Below are positions 11,118 through 21,480 of a stretch of 64,000 nucleotides of DNA, in pieces. The notes under the pieces were generated by a model. It did not search any database, was not told the DNA's origin, and saw only the letters and a program-made list of their open reading frames with translations. The stretch is from Candidatus Absconditabacteria bacterium (lineage in GTDB: Bacteria; Patescibacteriota; Gracilibacteria; Absconditabacterales; Absconditicoccaceae), in the NCBI GenBank assembly GCA_028685875.1, contig JAQUDD010000002.1, positions 107,759-171,758 on the forward strand. The letters run 5' to 3'. The position numbers and the translations under genes were made by a program. Numbering within the stretch: the stretch's first letter is position 1; every line of letters begins with the position of its first letter.

Positions 11118-11954
11118 TTAGTTTACTTTCTCTGCGAAAATCATCATTCTCTCTGAAATCTTTCCAATAGGGTAACACCCCATAAGTGTAATGTATTCTT
11201 TACCGATATCTACATATTCGAGGTAACTATCGTTTACCTGTTTGGGTTTTACAATGACTGTTTTAACTACCCTATATTCGTGTAACTCCCCTTCTCGTAC
11301 TACTTGAATGAGATCATCTTGTTTGAGTTTTGGGATATTACGAAATACTGTTCCATAAGGATTCTTTTTCCAATACTCTTGAGAAGTATGTCCGAAGAAA
11401 AAGGTATTTCCTCCTTGTCCTGGATCGGGAGTGGTAGGATATTTCACAACTCCGTTTTCTAGTTCTTTATCAAACATTCCTGCATCAAATTCTGCATAAT
11501 CTTTTACTTCTGTTCTCACCAAAGGCACATCCATATTAATTGCTGGAATGACTAATCTATTAGTTGGTGGAAGCAAATTAAAACTAAATTCATAGGAATC
11601 TAATTGCTCCTGAAGAAGTTGATCCATACTCGGAGCGATTTGTTTTTCTAGAGTAATTGTTTCCCCATATTGCTCAAGAAGATTAGCAATAAGTGCTTCT
11701 TTTTCCGTGTCTTGTGCTTGCAGTGAAGCAATACTCTGTATGGTGCTATTGGAAATAGTTTGCACTTCAGAAGCAGCAAAGTGGTCAGAGAAGGTATCTA
11801 CAAGAAGCTGTGCATTGGTTACCAGATACATTCATAGAAAAATAATTGCAAAGATGAAGCCAAATATTTTGAGTTCAGAGAACATTCCTGAAAAAGAAAA
11901 TCTGTTTTTTTTCTTTTGGAGATTGAATTCTAAGTCATCTAAGTGTTGGTACAT
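11118..11954 (-). CDS. Sortase family transpeptidase
   Basis: Anchors surface proteins to the cell wall or polymerises pilins by cleaving a C-terminal sorting motif. About 278 aa. The start at 11954 includes a membrane segment (FGFIFAIIFLG, one glycine from TGA at 11832-11834) that would be missed with TGA as stop. The catalytic domain has the histidine in FFFGHTSQEYW, the cysteine in ITLMGCYPIG (TLxTC-like) and the arginine in SERMMIFAE. It stands alone, divergent from the RNA candidate at 12.1 kb. I see no obvious LPxTG-type substrate in the window. Confidence 0.9.
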
Positions 11955-12266
11955 TATCTGAGGGAATGAGAATAAATACTCTACTAAGTATAGTCAGGAT
12001 AGCTGTAAAGTACAAAAAAATTAGACTTTTTTAATGGATTGAGTTTGACTTCTTAAAATTATACATAATTCTCTTGATTTTCGTAAAAAATAGTTTATAT
12101 GTTTTGGTGTAGAATAAATAAAAGAATTGCCTATGAAAATGAAAATTTCAGTCCCCCAAACAGCAGGGACAAATGTTTGTAGTGATCCGGGCCGGAAGGA
12201 CAAAAAAATTCATTTAGATTAATGCTATCAGAAATCGGGCATTAGCAGGTGTAAGCTGTTAATTTA
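11955..12266 (+). ncRNA. Candidate structured RNA or leader in a 393-bp gene-free stretch
   Basis: No convincing gene lies between the sortase and the SbcC-like gene. From about 12130 the plus strand can form several helices: GTCCC/GGGAC (12151-12170), TTTGT/ACAAA around a CCGGAAGG hairpin (12176-12205), TAATGC/GCATTA (12220-12244) and ATTAGCAG/CTGTTAAT (12241-12263, one G-U). A terminator at 12267 ends the set. The transcript could be a free small RNA or a leader of the gene at 12348. The GGAA-capped hairpin recalls SRP RNA domain IV, but the flanking conserved bases are absent. The 5' end is unknown. Confidence 0.45.
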
Positions 12267-12300
12267 AACGAATCGCATATTGTGGTTCGTTTATTTTTTT
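12267..12300 (+). terminator. Intrinsic terminator of the structured RNA candidate
   Basis: Outer stem AACGAA/TTCGTT with an inner CGCA/TGTG pairing, followed by a T-rich run. It lies 48 bp before the ATG of the SbcC-like gene, so it either ends an independent RNA or attenuates that gene. Confidence 0.7.
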
Positions 12301-12347
12301 ATTTTCTTTTTTCCTAGATTGAAAAGATAAGCAGAATTACTATATTC

Positions 12348-14885
12348 ATGAACATGATCAATCTTGTCGCTATTTATTATCAGAATATTGGACCTTTTGA
12401 AGGGAAGGAGATTTCTCTCCTTTTTGAGCAAGGGAAATATCTCATAAAAGCACCGATAGGAAGCGGGAAAAGTTTTCTCTTCTTTGATGGACCCACCTAT
12501 GCACTATACAAAAATAGTTCGAGAAATATGCTTAATATCAACTCAAAAGAAGGAGAAATCTCTCTGCTGTTTGAGGCAAATGGTATGTATTTTTTGGTAA
12601 AGAGAAGATTAAAAGCGGGAAAAAGCAAAGATAGCTGTAGCTCTCAGCTCTTTACTATTAATTACAGGGGAGAAGATATCGTACAGGAGATTGCAAAAGT
12701 CTGTCCAGAAGGAGAAATTTTAATGAAGGATTTCAATCTTATTGCAGAAATAGAGAAATATTCTGATCTCTTTCCTCTTGAAGAACAGACCTATAAAAAT
12801 GAAACAGATATTCAACAAAATTTAGATCAGCTTCTACCGCCAAGACCGGTTTTTCTTTCTACTATGTTTCTGCTACAAGATGCAGAAAACATTTTTGAGA
12901 TGCAGCCTGCAGAAAGGCTAATTGTACTTAAAAATGTCTTTTGACTTTTGGGAATTGATGAGGCAAAAGAGAAAGTGCAGGAGAAGAAAAGAGAAATCTG
13001 ATATAAATTGAAAGCACTCCAAGACCAATCTCAGCAAGATGCAAAGCTTAAAAAATATCTGGGAATAATCATTAAGAATATTCGCATCTTGCTCCAGAAT
13101 GAAATTACAAAAGAGAAGGTGAAAGAAACAGAAGGATTTGTCCTTGAGATTGAGGATTTTTTGGAGAAGCTGAGCCTAAATGAATTTAGCTTGAATGGGA
13201 TTGATAGACAGATTTTTGATCAGGTGAAGCAGGATTTGAAGAAGAAGGAAGAAGGATTTCTGAATATACAAACAAGTATTGAGCATTTAGAGAAACAATA
13301 TCGCGAACTTGATGCACAAGAGGAAAAAGGGAGAGAAGAAAAGAGAAATTTGGAAGCAAAGTTACAAGAAATTCTAAAACAGATTGCTAGCATTGATCCC
13401 CAAAAATTAGAAGGGTTAAAAAAAGAAAAAGCGAAATACTATGAAGAAACATCCCAATTGGAAGAAGAGAAGGACTATTCTGCCTTTTCTCAGTTTTTGA
13501 GAAATGAAGAAGTCACTGGGTTTTTGGGCAACAATGAGGTAAAGAATTTGCAAGAAGCTCGAGAGATTATACAGAAGTTGAAACAAGCGGGAAAAGATCT
13601 ACAGGGGAAAGTTTCTCAGATTGATTTGGAAATAAAAAATATTCAGCTACAAACACAGCAGACACAGAAAGATAAAGAGTATCACATCCAGCAAATCAAA
13701 GAGCAAGAAAAATATTTACAAGAACAGTTAGTGCAGGCTCAGAGGAGATTACAGGAATTTGATGGAACTATTGAGGAGCAAAGCATTTTTGCTTGTGAGA
13801 AAATTGGGACTAACTGCCCGTTTATTAAAGTGATCAATAAACAACACTTTGAACAGCTGGATAAACAAAAACAATCCTTGTTTGCAGAAGTTGAAACGTT
13901 ACAAGAACAGGTAAAAAAAGCTGATTTTGCAAAGAAAAGAGAAATACTAGAACAAGAAGAGAAATCAGACTCCTCTGCTCTTTTGAAAGAGAAGGAGTTC
14001 ATGAAGTCGGAAACAGAGAAGCTGATGGAAATAATGAGAAATTTTTTGATGGAAATTGGATTTAAAGAGATTGAGGAGAGTTATCAAAACGTACAAGAAA
14101 TAGGGAAAAAGATTCAGCACCTTGATCAGCAGATCCTTTCCCTTGAAAGCGCTCAATCTCAATTACAAAGCTACCAACAAAAAGAAACAGAGATTAGGAC
14201 CTCACTTATCAATATCGAGAAGCAAACAAAGGAACGAGAAGCAAAAAAAATCCTTCTAAAGGAAGAAGTACTAAAACTTAAAGAGAAATTAGAACAACAA
14301 GGACAAAAAGAAGTAGTATTACTTCTCCGTACAGTGGAAGAACTCCTGCAAAGTTTTGATTATTTACAGCAACTGATTGAAGATGCGACTGCGACGAAGA
14401 ATCTCGTGAAAGACTTGCAACAGCAGGAAAAAATGCTCGGTAGTCTTTATACGATTCTAAGCAAAGAAATCTTGCTTTTGGCACTTGATGAATATCTTCC
14501 CGTCTTGAATGAAATTATCAATAGTTATCTTGCACAAGTCGTGGGCTATCAGATTTCTATGAAGATTGTAGAGACAACAGAGAAACTGGAGCTTGAAGCG
14601 AAGATTTTTGATGAGAAAGGAGAAAGAGAAGTAAAAAGTCTGAGCTGAGGACAAAGAACGATCTTGAAGCTCGTCCGAATGCTGGCAATTTCAAGCTATC
14701 TTCAAACCCCGCTCCTCTTCCTAGACGAAACGATCAATAATCTGGATGGAGACACGATTGGGAAAGTGAGTGAGATGATCAGTAACTTTGTGAAACAGAG
14801 AAATATGAAATTCTACACCGTTACTCACAATCAGCAGATTCAAGAGATGGATATCTGGGATCAGGTTATTGAGATTGTAAAATAG
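12348..14885 (+). CDS. SbcC/Rad50-like SMC-family ATPase
   Basis: About 845 aa, TAG at 14883-14885. The N-terminal half-ATPase has Walker A in IKAPIGSGKSFLFFDG. A ~450-residue coiled coil follows, interrupted near the middle by CEKIGTNCPF, where Rad50/SbcC proteins carry the zinc hook. The spacing C-x6-C differs from the usual CxxC. The C-terminal half has the signature SLSGGQRTILKLVRM (the first Gly is TGA, 14646) and Walker B in LLFLDETINNLDGD, then a VTHNQQ histidine switch. SbcC normally pairs with the nuclease SbcD, but no such gene is adjacent, so the partner is elsewhere or absent. Three other in-frame TGA occur. Confidence 0.82.
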
Positions 14886-14915
14886 GGAATATATTTATTT
14901 AAAAATAAGAAGTAG

Positions 14916-15353
14916 ATGGAATATAATAAGTATCTTGCCAGCATTTTAGATAACACCTATTGTCCTTTTTGCTCGCTTTCTAAAAATGATATTGTAGAAG
15001 AAAGGAAGTACTTTTATGTTATTTTAGCGAGAGCTCCCTACTGTGAGGATCATCTTCTCATTATTCCTAAGAGGCACATCATTCTCCTTAAAGAGATGAG
15101 ATGGCGAGAAAAGAGAGAGGTACAAAAAATCCTACAAGAGCGAACTGAGAGATTAGAAACTCAACATGAAGGAGTGAGCGTTCTTTTAAGAAATGGGTAT
15201 AGGAATGGGAAGATTTGAAAATCTGTAGATCATCTCCATATTCACCTTATTCCTGACCTTCCTATTGGAAGCGAGAATTGAGATGGACGCATCTTCCTCT
15301 CTAATGCAGAATATCATAAACAAACCAAATATCTTAAGAAACAGTATCTCTAA
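14916..15353 (+). CDS. HIT-family nucleotide hydrolase/transferase
   Basis: About 145 aa. N-terminal CPFCSL is typical of zinc-binding HIT proteins. Then come ARAPYCEDHLLIIPKRHI, a helix, RNGYRNGKIGKSVDHLH and the histidine triad DHLHIHLIPD. Two TGA (15216-15218 and in SENGDGRIF) are read as glycine; with TGA as stop the catalytic triad would be lost. It starts 30 bp after the SbcC-like gene, so it is likely co-transcribed. The substrate is probably an AMP-linked dinucleotide, as usual for the family. Confidence 0.88.
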
Positions 15354-15481
15354 ATACACTACCTATCACATTTTCCGAAAAAAGGAAGAAGAATCTGTAC
15401 TAAAGAGATCGATAAAATCGTCTTTTCTCAGATTTTTTTTATACTTAGGTAAGATTTTTATTTAGCAGATAGATAGAAACT

Positions 15482-17347
15482 ATGAAAAAAATATTTGGAA
15501 TCAGTTTGGTAAGTCTTCTCCTTTTGAATCCTCTTTTTGCTCAACAAATACAGGAGAGCACTTCTGCTCAGCAAACCGCAAGCATCAACGCAGCTCTTGC
15601 TGGGATTAAATCTCTGAAAGTAGGTATTGATGAGGTGACCCAAGAACTCTTTGAACTAGATGCAGTGGAGAGAGAAAAGAATGAAAATCTGAGTGATGCC
15701 TATAGACAAGCAAGAAATGAGATTGTAAGAGTGATCTCTGGTATTAATGAAACCACAGAGAAGATTTCTCGTTCTATTGAAAGATTAGCGGTGTATCAGA
15801 CACAAATCAAAATCTTAATGGAGGAACTTGTGGAAACAAGGAAGTCTTCTGATATTGCAAAGGGGTATTTGAATGAATATCTTGTATTGCTCTATAAGAT
15901 TCAGCTAGAAATGTATGATCAACAGGCAAATGCGATAGATGAAATCAGACTCTTTATCAATTCTGATAATATTAGTAAAAGTCTGGTAACCGAAGAACTT
16001 ACTGCTTCTATGGCCTTACAATTGAAGGAATTGATTGAACAAGCTAATAGCTCTGAAGAAAAGCAAATCGCACTCCTCCAGAGAATGGGAACCTTAAAAC
16101 AAGAGGCGCAGAATATTATCAGTGAATATCGTGATGAAGTAGAGAAACTTCAGCAGAAGAAGAATTATTTGATTAGTTTTTTGGAGCTGTATAAAAACAA
16201 ACAAGTGGTGGATAGTCAAAGATTTGATAAAGTCTTTGCTAGTAAGAAGGAAGTGCACAACAGCATCCAAGTTTTTCTCGATGAGATTGTTAAAAAAAAC
16301 TATAAGTCTGTAGGTGGAATTCCAGAGAAAATTGCTGAACTCAGTAAGATGGATGATGCAAGTGATAAAGAAACTGCACCTCTCGCACGGCCAATCTACC
16401 CTATTGAGAAGATTCTCCGTTATTTCAACGATCCTCAATTTGAAATTGATAATGGATTCAAACATCAAGGATTACAGATAGAAGCTGAACAAAGGACTCC
16501 GGTCTATGCAATGAGAGATGGTGTTGTCTATCATGTTTTTGATAATATGGATAGCATCAGCCGGATAATGATTGTGCATCAAAAAGGATATGTAACTACC
16601 TATCAATATCTCAATCAAATCATTGTAGAACCAGGAGATATTGTACAGAGAGGGCAGCTGATTGGATATAGTGGTGGAGAACCAGGGACTCAAGGAGCAG
16701 GATTTGTTTCTGAAGGAGAAAATCTGACTTTTACTATCTATAAAGATGGTGTTGCTGTAGATCCACTCACTCTTTTGGATCTCAGTGTTGTTACAAACTG
16801 GGAAGAAGTACTTCCTGATGAATATAGAATCAAATATCTTAATGATAACTTAGTAAGACCTATTGATGTCAGTGAACTCAAATTTGAGAATGGAGAGAAT
16901 GTCGATGAAAGATCTCAGAGTTTTCTGAATCGTTATGCGGTAGGGATTTACAAAGATCTGAACTTCTGGACCACTGCAGTAGAAGGGACAAACATTGATA
17001 GAGATATGGTTATCTGTGTAGCCTTTGCGGAATCGACCCTCGGAAACTATCTCTCAACGAGCAATAATATTGGAAATGTTGGGAATAATGATCGTGGAGA
17101 TAGAATCGCTTATGGTACACCCTATGAAGGTGCAAGACTCATTGCAAGTACTATGAATAATCAATACCTTGGAGGATATCATACCATTAAACAACTTTCA
17201 AGATATGGAAATGAAGATGGGAAAATTTATGCCTCGAGTCCTATCAACTGGCAGACGAATGTGTTGAAATGTTTGAGTAGAATTAAGGGATATACCATTC
17301 CTGAAGACTTTCCATTTAGGACAGGGCCGAATCCTAACCTAAAATAA
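15482..17347 (+). CDS. Secreted coiled-coil / degenerate LytM / transglycosylase-like wall protein
   Basis: A 621-aa protein with a signal peptide (MKKIFGISLVSLLLLNPLFA). Residues ~20-270 are coiled coil, as in EnvC-type hydrolase regulators. Residues ~300-430 resemble an M23 (LytM) domain: GFKHQGLQIEAEQRTPVYAM and DGVVYHVF fit, but the metal ligands are degraded (HxGxD becomes HQGLQ, and the HxH strand reads LTFTIYK), so peptidase activity is unlikely. The C-terminal ~150 residues look like a lysozyme/transglycosylase fold, with a candidate catalytic glutamate in VAFAESTLGNYL and NNIGNVGNNDRG plus YxGARLIAS downstream. No in-frame TGA. Likely role: wall remodelling or division. An intrinsic terminator follows. 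Confidence 0.75.
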   Translation: MKKIFGISLVSLLLLNPLFAQQIQESTSAQQTASINAALAGIKSLKVGIDEVTQELFELDAVEREKNENLSDAYRQARNEIVRVISGINETTEKISRSIERLAVYQTQIKILMEELVETRKSSDIAKGYLNEYLVLLYKIQLEMYDQQANAIDEIRLFINSDNISKSLVTEELTASMALQLKELIEQANSSEEKQIALLQRMGTLKQEAQNIISEYRDEVEKLQQKKNYLISFLELYKNKQVVDSQRFDKVFASKKEVHNSIQVFLDEIVKKNYKSVGGIPEKIAELSKMDDASDKETAPLARPIYPIEKILRYFNDPQFEIDNGFKHQGLQIEAEQRTPVYAMRDGVVYHVFDNMDSISRIMIVHQKGYVTTYQYLNQIIVEPGDIVQRGQLIGYSGGEPGTQGAGFVSEGENLTFTIYKDGVAVDPLTLLDLSVVTNWEEVLPDEYRIKYLNDNLVRPIDVSELKFENGENVDERSQSFLNRYAVGIYKDLNFWTTAVEGTNIDRDMVICVAFAESTLGNYLSTSNNIGNVGNNDRGDRIAYGTPYEGARLIASTMNNQYLGGYHTIKQLSRYGNEDGKIYASSPINWQTNVLKCLSRIKGYTIPEDFPFRTGPNPNLK

Positions 17348-17365
17348 CTAACAAGGAAGAAAGAG

Positions 17366-17396
17366 AAAAAAGCTGTTTGAAAAGACAGCTTTTTCT
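17366..17396. terminator. Intrinsic terminator after the wall protein gene
   Basis: Stem AAAAAGCTGT / ACAGCTTTTT with loop TTGAAAAG, followed by T residues on the plus strand. The A-run on the other side makes it potentially bidirectional. Confidence 0.8.
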
Positions 17397-17436
17397 GTAT
17401 ATTCTTAGCTAGATTTATTTGAATAGTTAGCTGTGT

Positions 17437-17886
17437 ATGTTTGTAATTCTTAGTGTCTCAGATGGCGATAAACACTTTGCAAGTGCGATCGCTGAATATG
17501 CCAAGCGTTTGGGAAATACCGTAAAATTTGAAAATCTAAAACCTTTCAAAGATACAAATAGAAGCCTTATTATCCAGAGAGAAACGAAAAATATTTTACA
17601 GGTCATTGAGAAGAAATATATTAATTTTCAGAAAATTCTGCTTATCAAAGAAGGTAAAGAACTAAGCACTGAAGAACTTCATATGATGATTCGTCAAAAG
17701 GATACGGTATGTATTATTGGAGGGCCTTATGGAGTAGAAAGAGAAATGATCAAAGAATCCTTTCCTAAAATTAGGGAGGCATCCTTTTGAAAGATTACTA
17801 TGCCCCATGGATTAGCAAAACTTGTGCTTACTGAGCAGCTCTATAGATGCTCAACTCTTGACATATGAAAGAACTATCATTATTAG
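17437..17886 (+). CDS. rlmH: RlmH, 23S rRNA pseudouridine-1915 N3-methyltransferase
   Basis: SPOUT methyltransferase acting on helix 69 of assembled ribosomes. About 149 aa, close to the family's ~155. The AdoMet-binding knot is visible as CIIGGPYGVERE, followed by ASFGKITMPHGLAKLVLTEQLYRC and the conserved end IGKNYHY. TGA at 17788-17790 and 17860s are read as glycine; with TGA as stop the knot and C-terminus would be lost. Confidence 0.92.
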
Positions 17887-17914
17887 TTGATTTTATAACA
17901 AACTTGCGTATACT
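17887..17914 (+). promoter_or_regulatory. Putative sigma-70-type promoter
   Basis: TTGATT at 17887-17892 and TATACT at 17909-17914 with a 16-bp spacer, 45 bp before the ATG of the next gene. Confidence 0.55.
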
Positions 17915-17958
17915 ATATATTTGCAAAACCTTGTGTTTATTCTACATTATCGCAAATC

Positions 17959-19620
17959 ATGAATAAAGAAAATAATCTTGTTTTTTCACGTTTGGCAATA
18001 GCTAAACAAATAGAAAACTATACCAAAAACAATCCTATCATTAAAGATATTCAAGATAATCTTTTTTTAGAATTACAACAAAGAACACTAGATCCGTGGA
18101 ATAAGGAATATTCTACTGTATATAATCAATGAGAAAAAAGGGGGGTTAGTTCCTTAGATATGTATGACATGCCTCCTATTAAAGATCCTCATCTAGAATA
18201 CCTCAATGGACTCTTGTGAGACTCAGAACAATTTGTAAGAACAAAAACTACTATTATTGAAAATAATGAAGTAAAGCGTATTCCCATTGATCCTGAGATT
18301 ACAGAAAGAGGGATAACTAATCTCAACTATATTTTGGACATGACTGCTAAACAGAGCAAGAGAGATGGGATACCGCTTAGCTATTGGAAATTGATCTTTA
18401 AAGATTTGTGTACTATTCACCAAGATCCCTTATCAAAAAAAGAGAAAATCTATTTTAATATTTCTTCAAAAGCAGATTATTTTAATTTTCTGGAGATTGT
18501 ATCTACCTTTCCATCTACCGAAGGGAATACCAACCATGAAGCAAGTAAGAACTTGGTACAAAAGTATAGATTAAGTACGTTTCTAAAAAATCTCAATTGT
18601 TATTCTGATCTTGCAAAAGACCCTATTTACCAACAGAAAAGAAATCTCTTTACCTATACCTGCAAAGACGTCCTTTGAAAGTTTTGTAATAAGTCTTGAG
18701 AAGAATTTGAGCCTGAATTATGTTTAGATCCTTATACTAAAGAATACTATTTCCACATTGATGTAGAGGTTCCTTTCTACATTGATTGAGAAGATAAACC
18801 TATAATGGTTCGCATCATAGGAAATACTAAAAGTCAGAATAGTAGTATTGATAAACAAAGAAGAGATGTTTGATATACAGGAGCAGACGCGCTCAACGAT
18901 CTCAATAGATTTTCCATCATTGTCCCAAACCATGAAGAATTAATAAAAGTCTATTATCAACTCATAAAATATGGAATCGAAGATCCTGAAAAAGTATTTC
19001 AAGATAATTTTCTAGAGAAGGCAAAAATAAAAGATAAGGGAATAATCAATCATCCTGTTGAAGAAGCCAGGGAAAGAATCCTTAGCCTCCCCGATGACGA
19101 TGCTGGGAACTTTCTAAAAAAACAGTTGGATATGAATAAGGTTCTTAAACTTATCGAGGAGAGAAATGGAGACAAAAGCAAGCAGTACAAAGATTCCAAG
19201 ATTCTATTACCTATTCGTTTAAGAGGAAAAGAGTTTGCTGTGGAAACAAAATTACTCCTTCAGAACTTCGAAAGTACTAATGAAGAAGGGTTTGCTGATC
19301 ATAGAATCTTTAGACTTGAACAAGATTTATTAAAAGAATCTAGAGATAAAAAATTTATCCTCAATGAAGATATCTTACAAAAGTGCAAAGATCTTGTAGA
19401 AGAATATCCAGACCTAAAAGAAAAAATATCACCAGGAAATTACAAAGAAACAGCAAACGAAATATACAAATACCTACAAGCTAAATATCTACAGCCTATT
19501 GGAATTAAGGGATATGAGATCAAAGCTAGTATCCATAAAAAGATCTATACTAATCTTAAAGAAAATAATTGTTTACCTTGGGAAGAAGGGACTTCTAAAC
19601 TCTCTCCAACAGTTCAGTAA
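17959..19620 (+). CDS. Unassigned 553-aa protein, possibly RelA/SpoT-fold-like
   Basis: Not recognised with confidence. ATG 17959 to TAA 19620, with about six in-frame TGA, so it appears only in fragments under the standard code. No signal peptide or membrane segment. The middle region (FHIDVEVPFYID..., IMVRIIGNTKSQ, GADALNDLNRFSIIVPNHEE) and later KEFAVETKLLLQNF...FADHRIFRLEQ recall the order of elements in RelA/SpoT-type nucleotidyltransferase folds (DxxRxxI strand, then an ExQ-like strand, then a histidine helix). Catalytic residues are not clear, so this is a weak suggestion. It converges on hemW and overlaps its 3' end by 26 bp. Confidence 0.6.
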
Positions 19621-20869
19621 TAATCTGATTATAACAATCCATGCCTGCATCAGTAAGGGAAAATCCGGCATCTTTTAATACTAGAAACTCCTGCTCTGCA
19701 TAGGATTGGAGTTTTTCTTTATACTTACTCACCAAGACAGACTCAAATTCTGAACTATCTGTAATTCAGCGATCCGTACGGAGTGCTAAGAAAAATTTTT
19801 CAATCAGATAATCAGATTCTTGGAGCCATTCAATTGAAGTCTCTGCTACTCTTTCGCCTTCTAAATATTTGGGGAGATAAGGAGTATTGGTAAATCTTAT
19901 TCCTCTTATGTCATTCTGAGGCGAAGCTGAAGAATCCAGAAGAGAAGCAAAATCAGAAGACGAAACAAACGCCCCAAAATATTCACTATCCGCCCTGATG
20001 AAAGAAGAAGCTGAAAGCCCAAGTCCGAGATAGTTTTCCATTTCTCGATAGACCCTATTATGAATGCTTGACTTGGAAATAAGGGAAAAATTTGAGATTT
20101 CATATCTCTTATAGCCAGCATCTAAGAGGATTTTTTTTAAGAAATCAAACTCCTCGTAAATATCATCTTCTGTTCCGAAGCATCCTTGATTGATAAGCGC
20201 TGATGATTCAGACTTTTTTCGCCTTTGATTTTCAAAAAGCTCAAGCGTATAGAGGGAAAAACTATCTGCAAACTTCGAAGCAGTCAAATCTTCAAAAAAC
20301 TCTACTGCACTTGGCGACCAAAGATAACTTTCTCTTTTCTTCGTTTGATTGAATTTCCCAAAGGCGATAAAATCAAAATTAAAAATATTATTCTCTTGCT
20401 TCAAATCTCTGAGTCCTCTGATGAACTCCACCATCCCCGGGAAACTATAGGGACGTCCCGCATTGGTCAATACCGCATTATCCAAACTCTGGATTCCAAA
20501 AGAAAATCTGACTCTTGGTCGCTTGGTATAGTGCTGATTGAGCATATAAACGATATCATAGATCTCTTCTTGAGGGAAAGGATTAAATTCAAAACTGAGT
20601 TCCCCGACATTCTCACAATCAAACACTTTTGCGCAATGATCAATCAGCTGTATCAACTCCTTTGCTCCGATCAAATTTGGCGTCCCTCCTCAGAGATAGA
20701 TCGACTTGATCTCCGCCTTGGGAAAGAGCTGTGCATAGTGATCGATCTCTTTGTGTAATTCTGCGAGGTATCATTGGATCGTCTCACTACTCTGCTTTTC
20801 AATAACAGAAAACGAACAGTAATTACACACCGTCGCACAAAAAGGGATATGAAGATAGAGGGAAAGCAT
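19595..20869 (-). CDS. hemW: HemW-like radical SAM protein (coproporphyrinogen oxidase family)
   Basis: About 424 aa from ATG 20869 to TAG 19595. The start MLSLYLHIPFCATVCNYCSF carries the radical-SAM CxxxCxxC cluster, and KSIYLGGGTPNLIG is the SAM-binding GGGTP (one glycine from TGA at 20690-20692). FGIQSLDNAVLTNAGRP and YEISNFSLISKSSIHNRVY match HemW/HemN-like proteins. HemW is a heme chaperone rather than an oxidase in most bacteria; no heme genes are visible here. The loop LLDSSASPQNDIRGIRF is encoded by a palindromic repeat element (19911-19940), absent from homologues in my recollection of the family. The 3' end overlaps the convergent gene. Confidence 0.88.
19911..19940. repeat. Palindromic-element copy inside hemW
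   Basis: The sequence begins TCATTCTGAGGCGAAGCTGA and continues to GAATCCAG. It is the same family as in mnmA and uvrB, is in frame with hemW, and encodes the segment LLDSSASPQND. Confidence 0.7.
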
Positions 20870-20960
20870 CACGATCGCTGGAGATAAACTGATTGAAGTG
20901 TAAGGATTTACTTTGTGTTCTCTAGTGAGTTTTTTCTAAAACAGTTAGCCTACATAATTT

Positions 20961-20988
20961 TTGAATTTTATAATAAAATTGTTATAAT
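20961..20988 (+). promoter_or_regulatory. Putative promoter of the small membrane gene
   Basis: TTGAAT at 20961-20966 and TATAAT at 20983-20988 with a 16-bp spacer in an AT-rich stretch, 35 bp before the ATG at 21023. Confidence 0.6.
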
Positions 20989-21022
20989 ATAATCATATGC
21001 TTTATATTTTAATGAACTATGA

Positions 21023-21412
21023 ATGAAAAAACAAGAAAATAATCTACCAATTCTCAGCAAAATAGGGATACTTTTGTCCTTTGTTTATACCTTATCAGTT
21101 GTGATTAAATTCTTTAATAACATCCAAATAAACTCATTTTTGCATGATAAAATAATTCGAGAGAACTTTGAAAAAGAAGTTGAAAGCACTTTCGGATTAA
21201 TCACCTATGTCATGAATTATGAAGTTGCTCTTTATTCTATATATGGTCTTTTTATTATTGCTATTCTCTTCATGAGTAGTCAGATTATTAGTTTTTATGA
21301 AAAAACTTTTAATAAAAGAAACTTCTTTTTGTCTCTACTCTGGTTTACTATACCAGCTCTTTATCTTATTTTTATTTTATGGGGACATTGATGGATTCTT
21401 TTTATATCATAA
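21023..21412 (+). CDS. Small membrane protein with three transmembrane segments
   Basis: About 129 aa of no recognised family. Hydrophobic segments lie near residues 10-28, 68-88 and 100-120, with a polar loop HDKIIRENFEKEVEST between the first two. TGA 21389-21391 is read as glycine, giving the end WGHGWILFIS before TAA. It is flanked by its own promoter and terminator, so it is likely a single-gene transcript. Confidence 0.6.
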
Positions 21413-21424
21413 AATATCTTCTTA

Positions 21425-21458
21425 AAAAAAGTACCTACTTACACATAGGTACTTTTAA
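21425..21458. terminator. Intrinsic terminator
   Basis: Stem AAAAGTACCTA / TAGGTACTTTT with an 8-base loop. A- and T-runs on both sides allow use by the plus gene (21023) and the convergent lipoprotein gene. Confidence 0.8.
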
Positions 21459-21480
21459 TTAAAAATCACATTCCCCTGTG

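Noticed and set aside
12176..12205. SRP RNA domain IV
   Set aside because: The GGAA-capped hairpin is present, but the conserved AGCA internal-loop bases and flanking helix are not.
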